The notes beneath the pieces are model-generated. The model was not told the origin of the DNA, ran no database searches, and was given only the letters and a program-made list of their open reading frames with translations. The position numbers were made by a program, and so were the translations under genes. DNA of 64,000 bases from Flavobacteriales bacterium (lineage in GTDB: Bacteria > Bacteroidota > Bacteroidia > Flavobacteriales_F > PHOS-HE28). Shown in pieces: positions 61,382 to 64,000 of this stretch. The stretch covers positions 149,597-213,596 of the forward strand of contig JAHDVX010000003.1 of assembly GCA_023382455.1 (NCBI GenBank), written 5' to 3'. Position 1 is the stretch's first letter; the number at the start of each line of letters is the position of its first letter.

Positions 61382-63192
61382 CCCGCAGCTTCTTCCTTGT
61401 TCCTGTGCAGGCCAACTTCCCGCAGGAAGGCCAAGGTCTCCGGGATGCTTCCGGCGCCATCCTTCCCCAACGGCAGCACCACGGCCTCGCCCTGGCGCCA
61501 CCACAGGTGCTCGCGCACGCCTTCATCGGAACAGATGATACCCGAAGCGAAGAAGGCCGAAACCTGGCTGAACAACCCTCCCATCCACGGGCGGGCGATG
61601 CCGTGCACGCCGGTGCGGTCCAGGTCGTCGCCCATGAAGGTGACCACCACCGGCACGTTGCTGGCCATGATGCCGAAGAGCGCGGCTACGGAACCAAAAT
61701 GGACATGCACCGCATCGGGTCGCTGTTCGCGCAGCAACCTTTTGAAGCGGCGGCGGGCGGCCCACAATTTGGAAAGGGAGCTGCGGCTTTCCAGGTGGAA
61801 CAGGGTGACCTCACAACCGCGCTGGGCGAAGGCTTGTGCCTGGGCCTTCGATGCCGCATAGGTGCTCCCCTCCTCCTTGTCGGGGATCAGCACCACCAGG
61901 CGCAGCTGGCCGGGGTCCCGTGCCGCCAGCCGCCGCAGCTCGCTGCGCACGTAGCGCACATCGCGCCAGGTGGCCCAGCCCAGCCAGTACATCGCCGCCA
62001 CCAGCACCACGCCCATGGTGTACCACGGCGTGGGCACCAGCAGGTGGAAGAAGCTTCCCAGCAGCAGGATCCCGAAGGCCGCCATCAGGTTCACACCGTT
62101 GCGCGGGGTATGGAAATAGGCGTCGAGCACGCTGCGCATGCCGTTGAAGAAGGCGAAGGGCAGCGCCCCCAGGAAGATGATCCGCGCCATGGGCACATAG
62201 GCCGGGCCGGTGTCCGCGCCGAGGTAGATCACCAGCAAGGGGTACGCCAGCAGCTCGAAGCCCAAGGTGAGCAGCACGGAGATGGCCACCACCATCCACG
62301 TCATGCGGGCGATGCTCTTCTCCAAGCCGGCATGGTCGCCGACGGCCAGCCGGCCGGAGGCGGCAGGCAGCAGCAGCAGCGCCACGGGCGAGAACACGGC
62401 GGCGGCCAGGCCGAGCAAGGTTGCGCCGAAGCCCACTTCACCGCTCACGTCCAGGCCATGGGTCCGCAGGGCCACGTAGCCGGGCACCGTGAGCAGCGCC
62501 CCCAGGGCGATATCGCCCGGCACTCGCGGTAGCCCGTAGCGCAACAGCTCGCTCCGCTCCTTGCGCATCTTCATGCCTTGCCGGGCCAATAACGAAGGCA
62601 GGATGGAGAGCACCGGCACGGCGATCCAACCGATGCCCGTGGCCCAGAGCACGGCCTCCATGTCCTGCCAAAGCAGGAAGGCGCCGCAGGGCACCAGGGC
62701 CAGAACGGCAAGCTGCACGAAGTTGGCGGTGACGCTGGCGGGCTTGCCGCGCAAGTAGCCGTAGGCCACACCGTGCAGGGCGATGCCCGTGATCATGGCA
62801 CCCAGTGGCGGCACCAGTCCCGCGCTTTCCACCGAGCCGAAAAGCACCCAGGCCAGCGGCCGTGCGAACAAGGTGAACAAGGCCACGCACAGTGCGCCCA
62901 GCGGCAATACCCAGTACAGCGCCCCGCGCAGGTAGCCCCGTTGCCGGGCCGGTTCATGGCTCATGGCCACGAAGCGGGTGAGGCCCACCATGGCTCCCAT
63001 CAGGATCACCGGGAACACGAAGTTCACCGTGCGCCGCACGATCACGTACAGGTCAAGATCTTGCTTGCTCAGGTCGGCCGCCAGCCGGTAGGTGAGCACC
63101 ATGCCCAGCATGGACAACCCCTCGGTGAGGAAGGTGAGCAGGCTGTCCTTCCCTTTGGGCGAGGTCAGGAAGGCCTTGATCTTTCCGGGCAT
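61378..63192 (-). CDS. Polysaccharide flippase-like protein fused to a C-terminal GT-B N-half glycosyltransferase domain
   Basis: ~420 aa of TM segments, then LVVLIPDKEEGSTYAASKAQAQAFAQRGCEVTLFHLESRSS...RRFKRLLREQRPDAVHVHFGSVAALFGIMASNVPVVVTFMGDDLDRTG; start taken as MPGKIKAF at 63192. Confidence 0.8.
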   Translation of the reverse strand: MPGKIKAFLTSPKGKDSLLTFLTEGLSMLGMVLTYRLAADLSKQDLDLYVIVRRTVNFVFPVILMGAMVGLTRFVAMSHEPARQRGYLRGALYWVLPLGALCVALFTLFARPLAWVLFGSVESAGLVPPLGAMITGIALHGVAYGYLRGKPASVTANFVQLAVLALVPCGAFLLWQDMEAVLWATGIGWIAVPVLSILPSLLARQGMKMRKERSELLRYGLPRVPGDIALGALLTVPGYVALRTHGLDVSGEVGFGATLLGLAAAVFSPVALLLLPAASGRLAVGDHAGLEKSIARMTWMVVAISVLLTLGFELLAYPLLVIYLGADTGPAYVPMARIIFLGALPFAFFNGMRSVLDAYFHTPRNGVNLMAAFGILLLGSFFHLLVPTPWYTMGVVLVAAMYWLGWATWRDVRYVRSELRRLAARDPGQLRLVVLIPDKEEGSTYAASKAQAQAFAQRGCEVTLFHLESRSSLSKLWAARRRFKRLLREQRPDAVHVHFGSVAALFGIMASNVPVVVTFMGDDLDRTGVHGIARPWMGGLFSQVSAFFASGIICSDEGVREHLWWRQGEAVVLPLGKDGAGSIPETLAFLREVGLHRNKEEAAG

Positions 63193-63198
63193 GGCCCG

Positions 63199-63206
63199 CG
63201 AAAGTA
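63199..63206 (-). promoter_or_regulatory. Putative -7 element TACTTTCG for the glycan operon
   Basis: + strand cgaaagta 6 nt before the ATG (63192). Confidence 0.5.
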
Positions 63207-63355
63207 GGCCAAGCCCGGCGCTTTGGCCCGTCCGGCCCGGCGGCTTGCTCATGGCTCCATGCTCCACCCGTGAAGGACGCTCCCATCAGGCCGAAGCACC
63301 GCCCATCCCGAATTGGATCACGCCTCATCCGTTCAGGCATACCTTGCGCCTCGTA

Positions 63356-63811
63356 ATGCTCGACATGGAATTCTTTCAATGGCACTGGTGGGCGGGCCTG
63401 GCCCTGATCCTCCTCATCGCGGAGATCTTTCTCCCGGGCTTCTTCCTGTTCTGCCTCGGCATCGGCTGCATCGGCGCCAGCATCACCGCCGCTCTGGGCT
63501 TCGGGGCGGCCGGCCAACTCCTGGTGTTCTCGATCTTTTCGCTGGTCGCCTTCTTCACGGTGCGGCCCTTGCTCATGAAGCGGTTCTGGACCAAGGAGCA
63601 TACGGCCACCAACGCGGATGCCCTGGTGGGCCAACGCGGCCGGGTGAGCCAGGACTTCGACCCCGGCCTGCGCCTGGGGCGCGTGCTGGTGGGCGGCGAC
63701 GACTGGCGGGCGGAAAGCACCACGGACAGCCTGCTGCGCACCGGCGACATCATCGAAGTGGTCCGCGTGGAAAGCAACACCCTGATCGTAAAACCCATAA
63801 CCCAACACTGA
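63356..63811 (+). CDS. NfeD-like membrane protein
   Basis: EFFQWHWWAGLALILLIAEIFLPGFFLFCLGIGCIGASITAALG; C-term OB fold ALVGQRGRVSQDF...DIIEVVRVESNTLIVKPI; followed by stomatin. Confidence 0.88.
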   Translation: MLDMEFFQWHWWAGLALILLIAEIFLPGFFLFCLGIGCIGASITAALGFGAAGQLLVFSIFSLVAFFTVRPLLMKRFWTKEHTATNADALVGQRGRVSQDFDPGLRLGRVLVGGDDWRAESTTDSLLRTGDIIEVVRVESNTLIVKPITQH

Positions 63812-63814
63812 GTC

Positions 63815-64000
63815 ATGAGCCCGGGAACCGTGATACTTCTCCTCATTGCCTTCTTCGTGATCTTTATCATCGCCAAGGGCGTGCGCATCGTGCAGCAGAG
63901 CGAGGCGATGATCATCGAGCGCTTCGGCAAATACCGCGAAACGCTCACCGCCGGCTTCAACATCATCATCCCGGTGTTCGACAAGCCCCGCGAGATCGTG
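63815..64000 (+). CDS. SPFH/band 7 (stomatin/QmcA-like) protein, truncated by window end
   Basis: MSPGTVILLLIAFFVIFIIAKGVRIVQQSEAMIIERFGKYRETLTAGFNIIIPVFDKPREIV. Confidence 0.92.
   Translation, partial: MSPGTVILLLIAFFVIFIIAKGVRIVQQSEAMIIERFGKYRETLTAGFNIIIPVFDKPREIV

Overview
High-GC chromosomal window that looks like a Bacteroidota (Flavobacteriales-like) genome. The assignment rests on two T9SS-type C-terminal domains, TAnnTTTG-type -7 promoter elements, and PUR-alpha-like DUF3276, DUF1573, DUF4197 and YceI genes. It is mostly housekeeping: thrS(3' end)-infC-rpmI-rplT, dapA, ligA, prmC, two tRNAs (Ala-CGC, Ser-TGA), parA-parB, ribD, dnaA, coaE, yajC, nusB, two amino-acid dehydrogenases, an MsbA-like ABC exporter, a paaG/paaH-like pair, three-gene pntAB, comB, gcvT and a nfeD/stomatin pair at the right edge. 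From about 40 kb onward the window holds surface-glycan genes. These include a tightly overlapping minus-strand operon at 50.4-63.2 kb: sugar transferase, aminotransferase, O-antigen ligase/polymerase, glycosyltransferases, deacetylase, acetyltransferase, Wzy, Wzx, and a flippase fused to half of a GT-B glycosyltransferase. I see no CRISPR, prophage, transposase or obvious defence island; the only DNA-modification gene is a solitary cytosine-5 methyltransferase. The most unusual signals are: (i) a free-standing 23S-IVS/Avd-type four-helix-bundle gene bracketed by inverted GGCAG-type repeats and followed by a ~22-unit (N)ACTGCC array; (ii) a multi-branched inverted-repeat structure plus a second 18-bp perfect stem and a related CTGCC-rich tract after tRNA-Ser; (iii) the Wzx-half-glycosyltransferase fusion; (iv) a small chimeric ORF apparently stitched from two neighbouring glycan genes; (v) a recurrent TAnCTTYG promoter element 4-6 nt before start codons, suggesting leaderless mRNAs. 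All calls are from reading the sequence only; no database search was run.
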